Shown here: piece by piece, positions 23,778-33,415 of the stretch
How the letters are laid out: the number at the start of each line of letters is the position of its first letter
Position numbering within the stretch: position 1 is the stretch's first letter
Source: Polyporus tsugae
Lineage: Eukaryota; Basidiomycota; Agaricomycetes; Polyporales; Polyporaceae
Assembly (NCBI GenBank): GCA_024305745.1
Contig: JAHRBS010000006.1
Span: 2,234,501 to 2,298,500, forward strand
Direction: 5' to 3'
DNA: 64,000 bases
Notes under the pieces: model-generated
Told to the model about the DNA's origin: nothing
Database searches by the model: none
Seen by the model: only the letters and a program-made list of their open reading frames with translations
Program-made: the position numbers and the translations under genes

Positions 23778-23828
23778 CTGTCCCCTCCCTTGGTAAAGGA
23801 GGTGCAAAAGAAGGATACGGAAGGACAG
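23778..23828 (+). repeat. Structured repeat motif, copy B
   Basis: Inner hairpin is identical to copy A and the 20-nt tract differs at four bases, but the outer stem is CTGTCC/GGACAG, a different sequence that still pairs perfectly. A more degraded third version, ACCACC/GGTGGT around GTGTGAAAG, lies at 23692-23734. Confidence 0.7.
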
Positions 23829-24250
23829 GCTGATGCCCGCAAGGGCCCGAAAGGATAGGCGATGGTAAAATGGGGAAACACTTTCTAATAACAACCCGAC
23901 AAGGGCACCCCATACCTCCGGGGCAAGCTTGCTCCCTCGGAAGGTCGTTAGTATAACATTTACTCCCCGGATAACTCTGCGAAGAGGGTTGTGTTGTGCA
24001 AGACAGAGACTCATGCAGCACTGGGGATCCGTGCGCAAGCTTTAACGAACCAGCTGCATGGGAACGGGAAACCGGACTCCGGGGTACTACCAGTTGGAGA
24101 CCCTGGTCAAGGCGGGCCGTAGCAGTACGCGCGGGAGAGCTGCCCCGTACTGGCTCGAGAGAACTAAATCCTCTGTCGGTGGGCCTGTGTAAGACACAGT
24201 TGCCTGCTTATGTTGATTCCCTTTCTCTGCCTAGCGGTTCGACCGCGAGG

Positions 24251-24565
24251 GACTGGTCACCCCGGCAGATGAGCCTCGCAAGAGAACTCTTTGGATTGGG
24301 GCACAAGTTATTTCCCATTTCGATGACTGGGACACCCTGGACCCCGAAACGTGACCACATCGTGAGTCATCTTACTTTTAGCTCACTGCCTTTTTTAAAT
24401 GGGGCGTCCGCGTGTTACGTGGTTTGTGCAAATAGCTTAGTTTTTGCAGACCATACTAACAACTCTCGCAGATCGCAACCGGACAACATTATATTCACGG
24501 TTCGAGCACTACCTATACCTACTCCGATCCCTCTGCAACGTCTTTCCTATCGGGTAACCAGGCGT
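24251..24565. other. Spacer with a spliceosomal-type intron signature
   Basis: On the plus strand a GTGAGT donor at 24362, a perfect TACTAAC branch point at 24454-24460 and a CGCAG acceptor ending at 24471 outline a 110-nt intron. No confident reading frame flanks it. The right end is the 3' flank of the minus-strand coiled-coil gene. Confidence 0.4.
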
Positions 24566-26470
24566 TCACCTCCGTCTCGTCGGGACCGGCCCTCTGCGCC
24601 ATTCCAGGTGCCCATCGTCCTTGACAGGCGACTCGCTCCGACCGGCCCTCGCGTCCACCTGCGCCGTTTCCGTCGCAGCACCGCGCGAGACAGAGAACGT
24701 CGTCGAAAGCCGCTTGATGACCCTCAGGCCGCGCATGCGCACCGGCAGACGAGACTTCTTCGGGCTCGACGCGCCGCTGCTCGTCCCGCTGTCAGACCCT
24801 CGCTCGCTCTCCGCATCCGCGGTCGGCGCCTGCGCGCGGTGCGGAGTGTCGGAAAGCTTGTTGTGCAGGACGAGCACGAGGTCGTGGTCCAACCCCTCGC
24901 CGAAACCGACTGATTCCTTCAAGATCGGGAGCGGACTGAAGTCAGCGAGGGGCGAGGCGACCGCGGTCGATCCGTCGGACAGCGTGGACGCTTGGACGGC
25001 CTCTTGGGTGGAAGAACCGGACCCTGAAGACCGTGCGGACTCCGTGCTGGACCTGGCGCCAACATCCCAACGGCGGAACCTGTGCGAAGTCTGGCTCGAC
25101 GACCCAGAGATGGTGCTCTGGGAACCTGGCCGCGACGAGCTCGCAGATGGAGGCTTCTCGGTGGACTTGGACGTCGGACGTGTGCCGATAGCGGGGAGGA
25201 CCATGGAGGAAGAGGCCGCTGGGAGCGTTAGCTCGAGTGCAGCCCCGATACTATCCGCGTTCCAGTGCGCCACCATGTCGAGAGCAAATCGGGACGCGGT
25301 TGGACTGAGGGCATCGTCGAGATCTCCTTTAGGGATGGCCACGTCTATGGCATGAGGCGCCGTCGATCCCCTCCTTCTCAACACCTCACGGACCTCCTTC
25401 CTCCTCTCCGCCGGGATCGCGTCCGCAACCGCTGAGAGTGCCGACACCGACGGCGTCACGGTGTCCCCGTTCCTCCCGTCCTCCTTCGCCTTGCCCTTCC
25501 AGAACCTCGTGCGCTTCCGCCAATCCATCGTCTGCTTCCGCGCGTCGAGCGTGCACCGTACCTGCGCGAGGTACTCGTCCTGCGTGCGCGCGCCCGTCAC
25601 GGGCTCGATGAGCCCCCGCCAGACGCTCCCGGGCTGCCTGACGGCGTCCTTGATGGCGGCGACGAGCGCGGTCTCCGCGTCCTCTCCTCCCCCAGAGCCC
25701 TCTCCTTGGCCGGTAACCCGCTGGTACGCGGAGTATAGCACGGGCTTGTGTCCGCCCACGGAGATCATGAGTTCGATGAACCGGCGGAGTCGGTCGCGCT
25801 CGACGACGAGGGCGATGTTTTCGGCGACCGCGAACGAGTCTTGCCCCGCAGCACTTGCGTCCATGATCGAATCGAGCGTCGTCGCGAACGAGGGACTCTG
25901 CGTCTGCTGGTCGGAGGGACTGGTGACGGACGAGAAGAGGGTGCGCCGGAGCTGGATGACCTCGTCCTGGAGCGCGGTGACCTTCAGGGCGTACTCAGCA
26001 CAGGCCTCCTCCGCTACCTCCCGCGCGATGCGCTCCGCCTTGAGAGCGGCGGTGAGGGTGTTTATGCGCACATCCGCGTCACGATCTTGCTTCTCGCGCT
26101 TTTGTCTGGGACTGGGCTTGGGAGGAGGTACGGGACCAACGGCGAGTGCCTCGGTAGGCAGACCTTGAGCAGGCGGATCGGCATGGCGATGAGCTACTTG
26201 GAACGACACGGTCTTGGCCGGGTTGTTAGGGTGGCAGGGGCTGGGAAAAGGGACGGGGAGTTCGAGCGGACTCAACGGCGCGATGGGGACGAGGAGATCG
26301 GCTACAGACTGCGATTGCGGTAGGGGTTGGATCGGGATTTCTGCGATGCTGGTCTCGGATACAGGGCGAGTCTGGGGGTTGGCGATTGGCGGGGAGGTGA
26401 GGCGGGCCATCTCTGGGTCCGACTTCGTGCGGCGGTGGAAGAGAGTTGTCATGAGCTTTGGGAACCGCAT
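24566..26470 (-). CDS. Conserved-looking coiled-coil protein of unknown function
   Basis: An intronless frame of 634 codons with ATG at 26470. I do not recognise a domain. Residues 1-110 are Pro/Ser-rich and disordered. A coiled coil spans about 120-180 (KREKQDRDADVRINTLTAAL, followed by heptad-like Ala/Leu/Glu). A compact helical region of about 100 residues begins with LVVERDRLRRFIELMISVGG. Ser-rich low complexity then runs to a basic C-terminus containing KKSRLPVRMRGLRVIKRLST. Charged and disordered composition suggests a nuclear or cytoskeleton-associated scaffold, but this is inference only. Plus-strand frames of up to 244 codons across the same span are shadows produced by its GC-rich codon usage. 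It is convergent with the structured block to its left. Confidence 0.75.
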   Translation of the reverse strand: MRFPKLMTTLFHRRTKSDPEMARLTSPPIANPQTRPVSETSIAEIPIQPLPQSQSVADLLVPIAPLSPLELPVPFPSPCHPNNPAKTVSFQVAHRHADPPAQGLPTEALAVGPVPPPKPSPRQKREKQDRDADVRINTLTAALKAERIAREVAEEACAEYALKVTALQDEVIQLRRTLFSSVTSPSDQQTQSPSFATTLDSIMDASAAGQDSFAVAENIALVVERDRLRRFIELMISVGGHKPVLYSAYQRVTGQGEGSGGGEDAETALVAAIKDAVRQPGSVWRGLIEPVTGARTQDEYLAQVRCTLDARKQTMDWRKRTRFWKGKAKEDGRNGDTVTPSVSALSAVADAIPAERRKEVREVLRRRGSTAPHAIDVAIPKGDLDDALSPTASRFALDMVAHWNADSIGAALELTLPAASSSMVLPAIGTRPTSKSTEKPPSASSSRPGSQSTISGSSSQTSHRFRRWDVGARSSTESARSSGSGSSTQEAVQASTLSDGSTAVASPLADFSPLPILKESVGFGEGLDHDLVLVLHNKLSDTPHRAQAPTADAESERGSDSGTSSGASSPKKSRLPVRMRGLRVIKRLSTTFSVSRGAATETAQVDARAGRSESPVKDDGHLEWRRGPVPTRRR

Positions 26471-26920
26471 ACTGGCGTGTCAGTAGTTTGTGGGTGTATA
26501 GATGGATTGGGGTGTAGTAAATCTGTGATCGAAAGGAATGGTGGGAGTAGATGTCGGCGGGCGCGTGGGCGAGATGGGCCAGTTCATAGGTTGAACATGG
26601 CTGACCTGAGGACCAAAACGGCGAGGCTGACCGTCCGGCCAGCAGAACGATCGTGCCTGCAACCGAACAAAGACTCCAACGAGGTCCCTTGTACGTGATC
26701 GGCGTCACAAGCCAACTGCTAGAGCACGGGAATCGAGCACTACAGGGATATAACCGATAACTTGATCAAGAGCGTATGCATGGTATTGACAAAGCGAGAG
26801 TAACTGATACAAAGATGCAGACCAACAGAGCTGAGATCCATAGACAAATCATAACACGGGGCTCTGGTCCGTGCCAAATAAGACAGCGATAGCGCATCTG
26901 GGCAACATGCGAGCTCGCGC
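26471..26920. other. Intergenic, no supported gene (0.45 kb)
   Basis: Promoter region of the coiled-coil gene and 3' flank of CDC20, both minus strand. Nothing else recognised. Confidence 0.5.
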
Positions 26921-29437
26921 TCACCGAATGCTCAAGATACCGCTGTTCGTGCTCCCCAAGCCCCTCGACTCTTTGACCTCCTTTTTCTTAACCTTCGGCG
27001 CCTCCCAGATCTTCCAGAACTTCAGGTTCTCGTCGCCCGCAGCAGTGCACACAAGCTCCCCGTTGGGCGACAGCGCGGAGAACAGCACGCGCGAGTCGTG
27101 CGCGTCCTTGATCTCCGCGACTTTATCCATCGACGGATAACTATGCACCATGATCGCGTTTGTCGGGTACCCGTGTGTCGTCAGGAACTCCTTCCGGTGC
27201 GGCGACCACTGGATGGACGAGATCTGCGCAGGCGTCACAAGCGAATGGAGCCGCGCTCCAGTCGTTGTGTTCCAAATGTGGACCGTCGCGTCCGATGTGC
27301 CGCCGCCCGACGCGAGCAGTGCCGGCTGCCACGGGCACCACGCCACCGCCTTCACCGCCGCCGTGTGGTTCCGCTTTGTCCAGCGCGCCGCCGAGCGCGA
27401 GCTCGAGCCGGGGGTCCCGACGTCCCCGAGGCGTCCGTCCCAGATGTTGAGTACGTTGTCATTGCCTCCACTCGCGAGCAGCTCCCCGTCCGCGCGCCAT
27501 CGGAGCCCGCATACCTCGCCCTGGTGCCCGAGCAGCTCCATCACCTTGTGCCGCGCGACGCGCACATCGTGGTGCCAGATGCTCCCATCCTGGGAGCCCG
27601 AGCTCAGGATGTGGTTGTTCCACGCCAGCACGCCGACCTGCGCCGCGTGGCCTGACATCGTCCGCAGCTTGCTCTGCGTCTCGACGTCCCAGAGCTCGAC
27701 CGCCCCGTTCGGGTACCCCACACCGAGGAACTGGCCGTCGTTCGAGAAGTCGAGCGACGCGATGTACGACCCCTCGGGACCCTCGCTCATGAGCACGACA
27801 TCGCCCGTTTCCGCCTTCCAGATATAAGCGCTGCCGCCAAGCGCGATCCCGACGACGTTGGTTGAGCTCCACGAGATCAGGTTGAGGTAGAAGTCGTCCT
27901 GCATGCCTGGCGCATCGAGGATCTTGTACGGATACGTCGAGATCCGGCGGTCCTTCCCGCCCGTCGTACCAGAACTCCCAGACGGCGCCGAGCCTGCGCG
28001 GGCGTAAAGTGGGCGAACGAGCTCGCGGGCCTGGGCCATAAGGGGATCGGAGGATGCTACAGGAGGTGGCTCGTGGTAGGCGAGGATGCGACGGTTGAGT
28101 GGCACACCGGCTGCGGCTGCGAGGCGCGCGGTGTGGCCAGGGGAGGCAGACTCGGGGTTGAGGGACATGAGGTCGAGCGTCGCGGCGACCTCGTCGGCGG
28201 GATCGCGCGTTGTGATAAACCGATCGCGGTTGTCGCGCTGAGAAGTAGGTGAGTCCATGTTGGAGGCGTGCACAGAGAGGAAAGACGGGGGGAAAGAGTT
28301 GATGCGAAACGCGGGGCATTTCTACGATTCAACGCAAAGCGCTACAGCCCAACAAGCGGCGAGCCACCCAGTGGCATGCGAAGTACAAGCGCATGCATTG
28401 TTCCAGCGCGGTAGACGAATATGGTTAGCGTGCACGGCGAAGGTATATGCTTTTTGACGAGTCCTGACGAGAGTAGTGGGGCGGTACGTTAGGGACCCTA
28501 ACGTGCTTCGCGGTCGTGCGCCCGTGCGCCACCTGTTTTGTTCGACCTTCACTGACACTCAACGAACCCACCACCAAAGGTGGTAGGACATAGATACGAG
28601 ATTGAGAAGCTGAACATCGCAGCTGTCCCTATCGTGGTGGCACTGAGCCTCCAACCGTATTCTGAATCTGTAGCAGGGGCTTCTGCATAGGGTCTGAACG
28701 ACGAATGGGACCCGTGAACAACTAAGGGGTCTGTTGGAGTCGGCAATGGGGCGACTCCGGTATCCCCGACGAGGTCCACTTCCACCGTTCTCATTCGAAT
28801 GCATGACGAAGACGCATTATGTCTACCGCTGCCTGAGATGAAGTTAGTTCTGGTCTTGTGACCAGATGGTTCATAACCAGCTTTATCGGACACCGAATCG
28901 GAGAGCTCCACGGTGATGCATATGGGATGTGGTGATCTGCATGCCGTCTTGGCCGCACTTTGACCACTTATCAATGTGCAGGTTGGAGGAAACTTTACCA
29001 TGTCGTGCATGTCGTCTGTTCGATGAAGAAACGCACGCTGAGCGGATATATCTCCCCAGGCTCGCGCTCCTCATCCGACCGGTGGCATCGAGAATAACGA
29101 AGAGCAAAACTAAAGGGATTCAACTCACCGATGGTTGCGACCGTGAACGCTTCTCCGACTTGGGTGGTGGTGGGACGTAGTCGCGGGTGACGACGTCCAA
29201 CCTGCTCTCGATACCGCCTTTGCGGATGATGCCTGCGCTGGCCTGGCGCTGCAGGGTCTCTGATACCTGGATGGATCCTCCGGTTGAACGCTTCACGGGC
29301 GATGCGGGACGACTGGCGACGAGGAACGGATTTGACGCGTCCGCGAGGTTGTTGGTGCCGAAGATCGACGAAGAAAGAGGGGTTTTCGTCTCCGAGCGGG
29401 AACGATGACGAGTGGGAGTTTTTGGTGGATAAGCCAT
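26921..29437 (-). CDS. CDC20: CDC20, APC/C activator (WD40)
   Basis: Activates the anaphase-promoting complex and presents mitotic substrates. Two exons, 29437-29129 and 28237-26921, join in phase 0 and give 541 aa. Exon 1 begins MAYPPKTPTRHRSRSETKTP and includes GGIESRLDVVTRDYVPPPPK, a conserved N-terminal segment. Exon 2 opens with RDNRDRFITTRD, the C-box. The propeller starts at KILDAPGMQDDFYLNLISWS and contains WNNHILSSGSQDGSIWHHDV, VCGLRWRADGELLASGGNDN and AVKAVAWCPWQPALLASGGG, closest to Cdc20 rather than Cdh1. The protein ends in ILSIR, the Ile-Arg tail that docks on the APC/C. The intron is about 890 nt, far longer than others here. An in-frame ATG at 28258, seven codons before the acceptor, could start a 445-aa short form lacking the N-terminal extension. 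Confidence 0.88.
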
Positions 29438-29627
29438 GGAGTTGGTGTAAATGAGAGATGAGCGATGAGCAAGAGAGAGGAGGAGGAGGAAGCCAGCAAA
29501 GAGCAACTTCAAGTGGTGGTCCTCAAAACACGCGCCGCGCCAAAGGTTCATGTTCGCTTGGGCAACGTGATCGTACTTGTTACATAATACATACCATTAT
29601 GTAATTACCTATCTGTTTCGTCTTCAA

Positions 29628-29724
29628 GGTGAGATGGCCGAGCGGTCTAAGGGGCCAGACTAAGGAGATCACGCGGTCTGCAATCTGGTCCGAAAGGGCG
29701 TGGGTTCGAATCCCACTCTCATCA
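29628..29724 (+). tRNA. tRNA-Leu (anticodon AAG) with a 17-nt intron
   Basis: A type II tRNA. The acceptor stem pairs GGTGAGA with TCTCATC and is followed by discriminator A. The D arm reads GCCGAGCGGTCTAAGGGGC. The anticodon stem CCAGA/TCTGG holds the loop CTAAGG plus A, interrupted after position 37 by a 17-nt intron (29666-29682). The anticodon AAG is at 29662-29664. The long variable arm typical of leucine tRNAs and a perfect T arm (GTGGGTTCGAATCCCAC) follow. A T7 run at 29728-29734 is the RNA polymerase III terminator. Confidence 0.95.
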
Positions 29725-30478
29725 TTATTTTTTTCACCTCGGCGAAGACGACTTGCCTTACACTGCTGAATGGCTGAGGCCCGCTAATTAAGCTCAAGGT
29801 TAATGGCCCTATTAAGAAGTCTGGATGCAGATGAGGCCCAGAGGGAGTTTGTCGAGCGCCGACGTTTCCGATTGGACCGGAATGTTGTTGCTGTCGGAAT
29901 GGCTGTGCTCCGAGTCAAGTCGACTTGACTGTATAATTATTCACGCGCAATCCACTCCACCATCGGCCACACCGAAGGCTACGATCAACTCCATTCAATG
30001 ACCTTCGGATTCTGGCAAATCGCCTAGTTCTCGATGAATAACTGGGGTACGAGACGTAACCTCGTGAGTACTAGTGCTGAAACGCCGAACCTTAAAGTTT
30101 GCACTCAAGTTGCAGAATATTGTGCGCCATCTCGACAACCAACGCCAGATTGCGAACAAGAGACCGTCGGAACGCAAACGTGTATCGAATTGCCAATCTC
30201 CCAGTGTCATATAAGAAGCACGGGAGTTAGCACGCTATCTAACGGCGTCCCCTGCTTCAAGGCCTTTTGCATACTACGACTCACAGCATGCCGGGGCCTG
30301 ATGAAGGCACACTCAGTGCGGCAAGTTACTACAAGGGCACTGAATGTGAGTTTTTATGGCTTGTTTCTATGCGCTAAGAATGAACTTACCCTTCCTCGTA
30401 GATGACAATGATGACCCTTACGATATGAAAGTCCCGGCTTGTAAGTCCTGAGCATCTTCAGTTTTCACGATCCCACTG
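29725..30478. other. Spacer with weak coding hints
   Basis: A frame beginning MPGPDEGTLSAASYYKGTE at about 30293 could splice (donor near 30344, acceptor near 30402) to YDNDDPYDMKVPA. It then fails to join in phase to the next gene, so it is left out of that model. No other feature recognised. Confidence 0.3.
29728..29734 (+). terminator. RNA polymerase III terminator of tRNA-Leu
   Basis: A run of seven Ts starts four bases after the discriminator base of the tRNA, as expected for transcription termination by RNA polymerase III. Confidence 0.85.
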
Positions 30479-31296
30479 ATGGTAAAGTGTCCAGCCCAAG
30501 TGTACACGTCCATACAGAAGCGATATTCGGTGAAAAACCAAGCGCACATGGAGAAACCTCACGGCGTCGACCGCATCAAGGTTCCGCTACCCAGAGACCT
30601 GGACCCACGGGTTCGCATCGACTTGAAGAACAAGCTGACCGGCGAGATCGGATTTCAACTCGTCAGAGCGGGGAACACTCGCGCAAAGCGAGTGGAGTTC
30701 CTGAATAGGGAGATTGAGGGGGGTTCGGAGTTGGTCTTCCCTCGCTTGACTTATGTTGATAGAGCGATGGTGAGTTCGCACGCATCGATTCCCTTCCTCG
30801 CTATGCCGCTACATCCCCTGCGTCGGGCCTACACGAGGGCATCCGTGTTGTGGGCCATACGAACGCGGTATAGCGACTGCGCTGCAGATCCGGAATGTAC
30901 AAGCGTGAACAGTACTGACGTCCATGGCTTCGACAGTTCCCTGGAGAGGAGAGGAGCTACATTCGGCCTCAGCTTCCTATGCCCAACCTCAAGACACGCA
31001 GCAAATTATCGTTCATAGACCTTGTCGCGAACATTGTTCTCAAACAGAGCGACTGGATCAAGTTCTTGGTATTTGCTTTCCACATTACGCTTGTTATTTC
31101 ATTCATAAACTAACCTTACGATGTCCAGAGTACTGACGAGTATATCCACCTATGGGATAACCCCCACCCGGTGTGGGTCGAATGGAGCAAGACGCCGATG
31201 CCAGACCCGATCTGGGTGCTCTCTATCCGAAAGACCCTCCCGGACCGCTTCGGAAAGTCGCACTACGTCCCCGAGCTCGAGTTTCGATTCAATTAG
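30479..31296 (+). CDS. Hypothetical protein, unknown two-member family (A)
   Basis: Three exons (30479-30769, 30937-31068, 31129-31296), all phase 0, encode about 196 aa. The start is uncertain; the ATG at 30548 is also possible and further 5' exons may exist. No known domain is recognised. Exon 1 contains VDRIKVPLPRDLDPRVRIDL and a stretch rich in charged residues. Exon 2 ends with a hydrophobic helix (KLSFIDLVANIVLKQSDWIK). Exon 3 contains WDNPHPVWVEWSKTP and WVLSIRKTLPDRFG, and ends VPELEFRFN. The second intron carries a CTAAC branch point before its CAG. The gene at 38676-39644 shares the exon layout and end pattern, so the two are probably distant paralogues. The Trp-rich C-terminus suggests a folded beta domain; no function is proposed. 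Confidence 0.55.
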
Positions 31297-32412
31297 GGCA
31301 CAGTACAATGGGGTACTCAAGTTGGACGTCCCTTTTCCAATATTGTACTGTATTCGAGTCTTTTTTGTGCGAATTGACATATGATCGTTTTCGTCTAGGA
31401 CACGAGTATTAAATTGTCGAGGTCGCCTTATAACACGGCAAGGTTGCGTGCGGTGGACGTACTTTGTGTATCATTCTTGTCCTGGATGACCTGAGTCTCT
31501 GCAACTCGGCCAGCGACGTACAAGTCGATCGTTGGCGCGCACGGTCCTCCGCATTTTACGAGCTTCCTAGCCAAATCATCCCTGAATCATATATATATAT
31601 ATACATACTTAGTCTTAGTCCGCGTAGCCAAAGGAACACAATCCTCCCGCACACATGACAAAGCGGCGGAAGCTGGCCAGAACCGTCAAAGCCAAGGCGG
31701 CTGGCTCATTTCAACCACAGACTACATTCCGCCAAGCGGAAATAGTCCCGAAGCCGATAATCATGTAGTCTACACCATGCAGAGCTGCTCGCAACCAACA
31801 TCCACCCTACACTCTCTCATTGCATCCCCGATTCTACAACGGCGCAGTTCCTAACACGGAAAACATGTTCTGCATCAGGGACGAGAAGAAAAAATTTCCA
31901 CCAAGCTCGTTCGTAGTTATGCTCTCTGAAGTACGTCCTTCGCTGCCTCGACTCTCGAGCACTAGCCTTTGGCATCGCTACAGACAAGATTCCAGACCGC
32001 AAACTACCTACACCTCGGGACTACGCCTGGCATGGACCGCTTCGCCACGAGGGAGGTAACGGAGGACCGCAGATCATGCAAGGTATGGATCTACGGTCTT
32101 TCAATGGCGCCTTCGGCCGGCAACATGATCTCTCTGGATGGCATATGGGAAGCATTGGGGACGGACTATGGGCTCCTGCGGTCCCACATCTGAGGCGGGT
32201 TGCCTAAGCATGTGTCGATTGACTTGCTGCTCTCGGACGATGATAGAAACCAGATAGTGTACATGTTGAGCGACTTCTTAACGGTTGTCTTTGTTTGAAG
32301 CAAGTGTCCACCAGTACCTGCCGTCTGTCAGTATAAACCATTTCAATAAAGTCTAAAAAGCCTACTTTACCACTCTGCACCGAACGTCCTTATACGGCAA
32401 ACCAGCTAGAAC
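31297..32412. other. Spacer with a possible small gene near 31865-32210
   Basis: An ATG at 31865 opens MFCIRDEKKKFPPSSFVVML. A downstream frame, open to a stop just after 32200, has natural-looking composition (MDLRSFNGAFGRQHDLSGWH). The frames could be joined by a short intron, but the only donor giving the right phase (GTCCTT) is weak, and a second frame is also open. I do not call a gene. A microsatellite-like TA run occurs near 31591. Confidence 0.25.
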
Positions 32413-33415
32413 TCAAGCACAACCTGGCATGATGAATCCACATCCGTCATGATCAAACGACGACTCATGACTGGTAGTGAATGGACGCACTTGATCAATG
32501 GCCTTCTTCAACATCGTCTCGAGCCCTGTGGAAACCATCTCGACGTTGTTGTGGATTATTTTCAAACAAGTTGTGCAGCTCGTGCAGTGCACCGAGCTGA
32601 TGACTGGCTCCAACAACGACGGAGCACGCGCCTTGAGTGCATCGGGTGTCTTCTCCAGCAATCGTTCCAGCCCCTCTATGTACGTCTCCCAGGACCTCCG
32701 AATAGAGTAATGACCTCTCACAACGTCGGAGCGAGACCCGGTCCCGCGGCAAATACAACCGCTCGGGGTTTGAAGAGAATAGCCATGTCGGTTGTCCCAT
32801 ATGCCCCTTGGCTCCATCACCGTGAGTGCAGCAGAGATGCATCGCGTACGATATGCCGAAAGCTTGTGGAAAGTACGGATGGATATGAGGTCCAGCTCCT
32901 CGACGTAATCAACGCACACGGGCTCGCTCAGGCTGCGTCGCGCGGCGACATCCTCGAGCCCGTACACACACGCCACTGCGTAGACGCTGACTGGCTTCAC
33001 GGTGACGATAGCTGGGGATTTCAGGACGCCACGCATACACTCTGTCACGCACGCGATGTTGTACTTGCGCGCGGCGTGGAGGATGACGCGGATGAGGTCG
33101 AGTTGCGAGGCGTCCAGCGCGGGCTCGGGAGGGTGGGGGACATAGCAGAGTGGAATAAGGTGTGTCCAGACAGCGCTGTCTTCCTGAGCTTCGATGAGTG
33201 GCTTGCCACAGACAACTTCGACGGAACGGGTGGAGGCGGGGTGGGGCAGGGAGAGTGTGGTGGTAAAGAATGGGGACGCCGCGGGTCAGGGTGTCTTTGT
33301 GGACGTGGAAGTCAATGCCGTCGGAGGAGCGGATGACGAGATCCCCGACGGCAGGATCGAGATAGAAGGGGGGGTCGTTGGTCGAGGCGGCGGTGGTAGT
33401 CGGTGAGCTAGGCAT
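32413..33415 (-). pseudogene. BTB/POZ domain gene with a broken reading frame
   Basis: From the ATG at 33415 the frame reads MPSSPTTTAASTNDPPFYL, then the BTB opening GDLVIRSSDGIDFHVHKDTL. Near 33282 the expected continuation (SPFFTTTLSLPHPASTRSVE) lies in a different frame. Removing one G from the run at about 33281-33286 would reconcile the two. Downstream the frame is open to the stop at 32413 and holds DLIRVILHAARKYNIACVTE and a C-terminal region with VHCTSCTTCLKIIHN, typical of the many fungal BTB proteins with a Cys-containing tail. About 333 residues would be expected. Either this is a recent pseudogene or the single-base difference is a sequence error. A BTB paralogue lies at 36541. 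Confidence 0.65.

Larger units (their letters stand above)
23530..24250 (+). ncRNA. Hairpin-dense block, candidate structured RNA
   Basis: About 720 nt without a convincing coding frame but with at least a dozen perfect short stems. Examples are 23570-23576 with 23585-23591, 23601-23607 with 23647-23653, 23658-23664 with 23676-23682, 23692-23697 with 23729-23734, 23778-23783 with 23823-23828, 23835-23838 with 23843-23846 (GCAA loop), 24065-24067 with 24072-24074 (GAAA loop), 24185-24190 with 24194-24199, and 24234-24238 with 24242-24246. Purine-rich single-stranded tracts (GAAAG, GGAA, TAAA) join them, and GNRA loops are present. This style recalls domains I-III of group II introns, but no canonical domain V was found, so the class is unassigned. 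Strand is chosen from the GNRA loops and is not certain. It may be a relic rather than an active RNA. Confidence 0.4.

Noticed and set aside
23830..23852. Hammerhead-ribozyme-like string: CTGATG, a GCAA-capped stem, then CGAAA
   Set aside because: The conserved core needs CTGANGA before stem II; here C stands in place of the last A, and no stems I and III with a cleavage triplet could be paired around it.
23410..24038. Minus-strand frames that repeat the peptide HLLYQGRG
   Set aside because: The peptide repeat is simply the translation of the repeated RNA-like motif; nothing else in these frames is protein-like.
24118..24157. Candidate group II intron domain V
   Set aside because: The hairpin has a lower helix of about nine pairs containing AGC, but it has extra bulges and a five-base loop instead of the canonical 34-nt form with a GNRA tetraloop. 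Kept only as a hint under the structured block.
24621..26323. Long plus-strand frames of 190-244 codons
   Set aside because: They are antisense shadows of the 634-codon minus-strand gene, with Arg/Ser-biased composition and no domain.
30487..30708. 73-codon frame within the first exon of hypothetical gene A
   Set aside because: Rich in Arg, Gly and Ser without structure; the alternative frame has more natural composition and joins downstream exons in phase.
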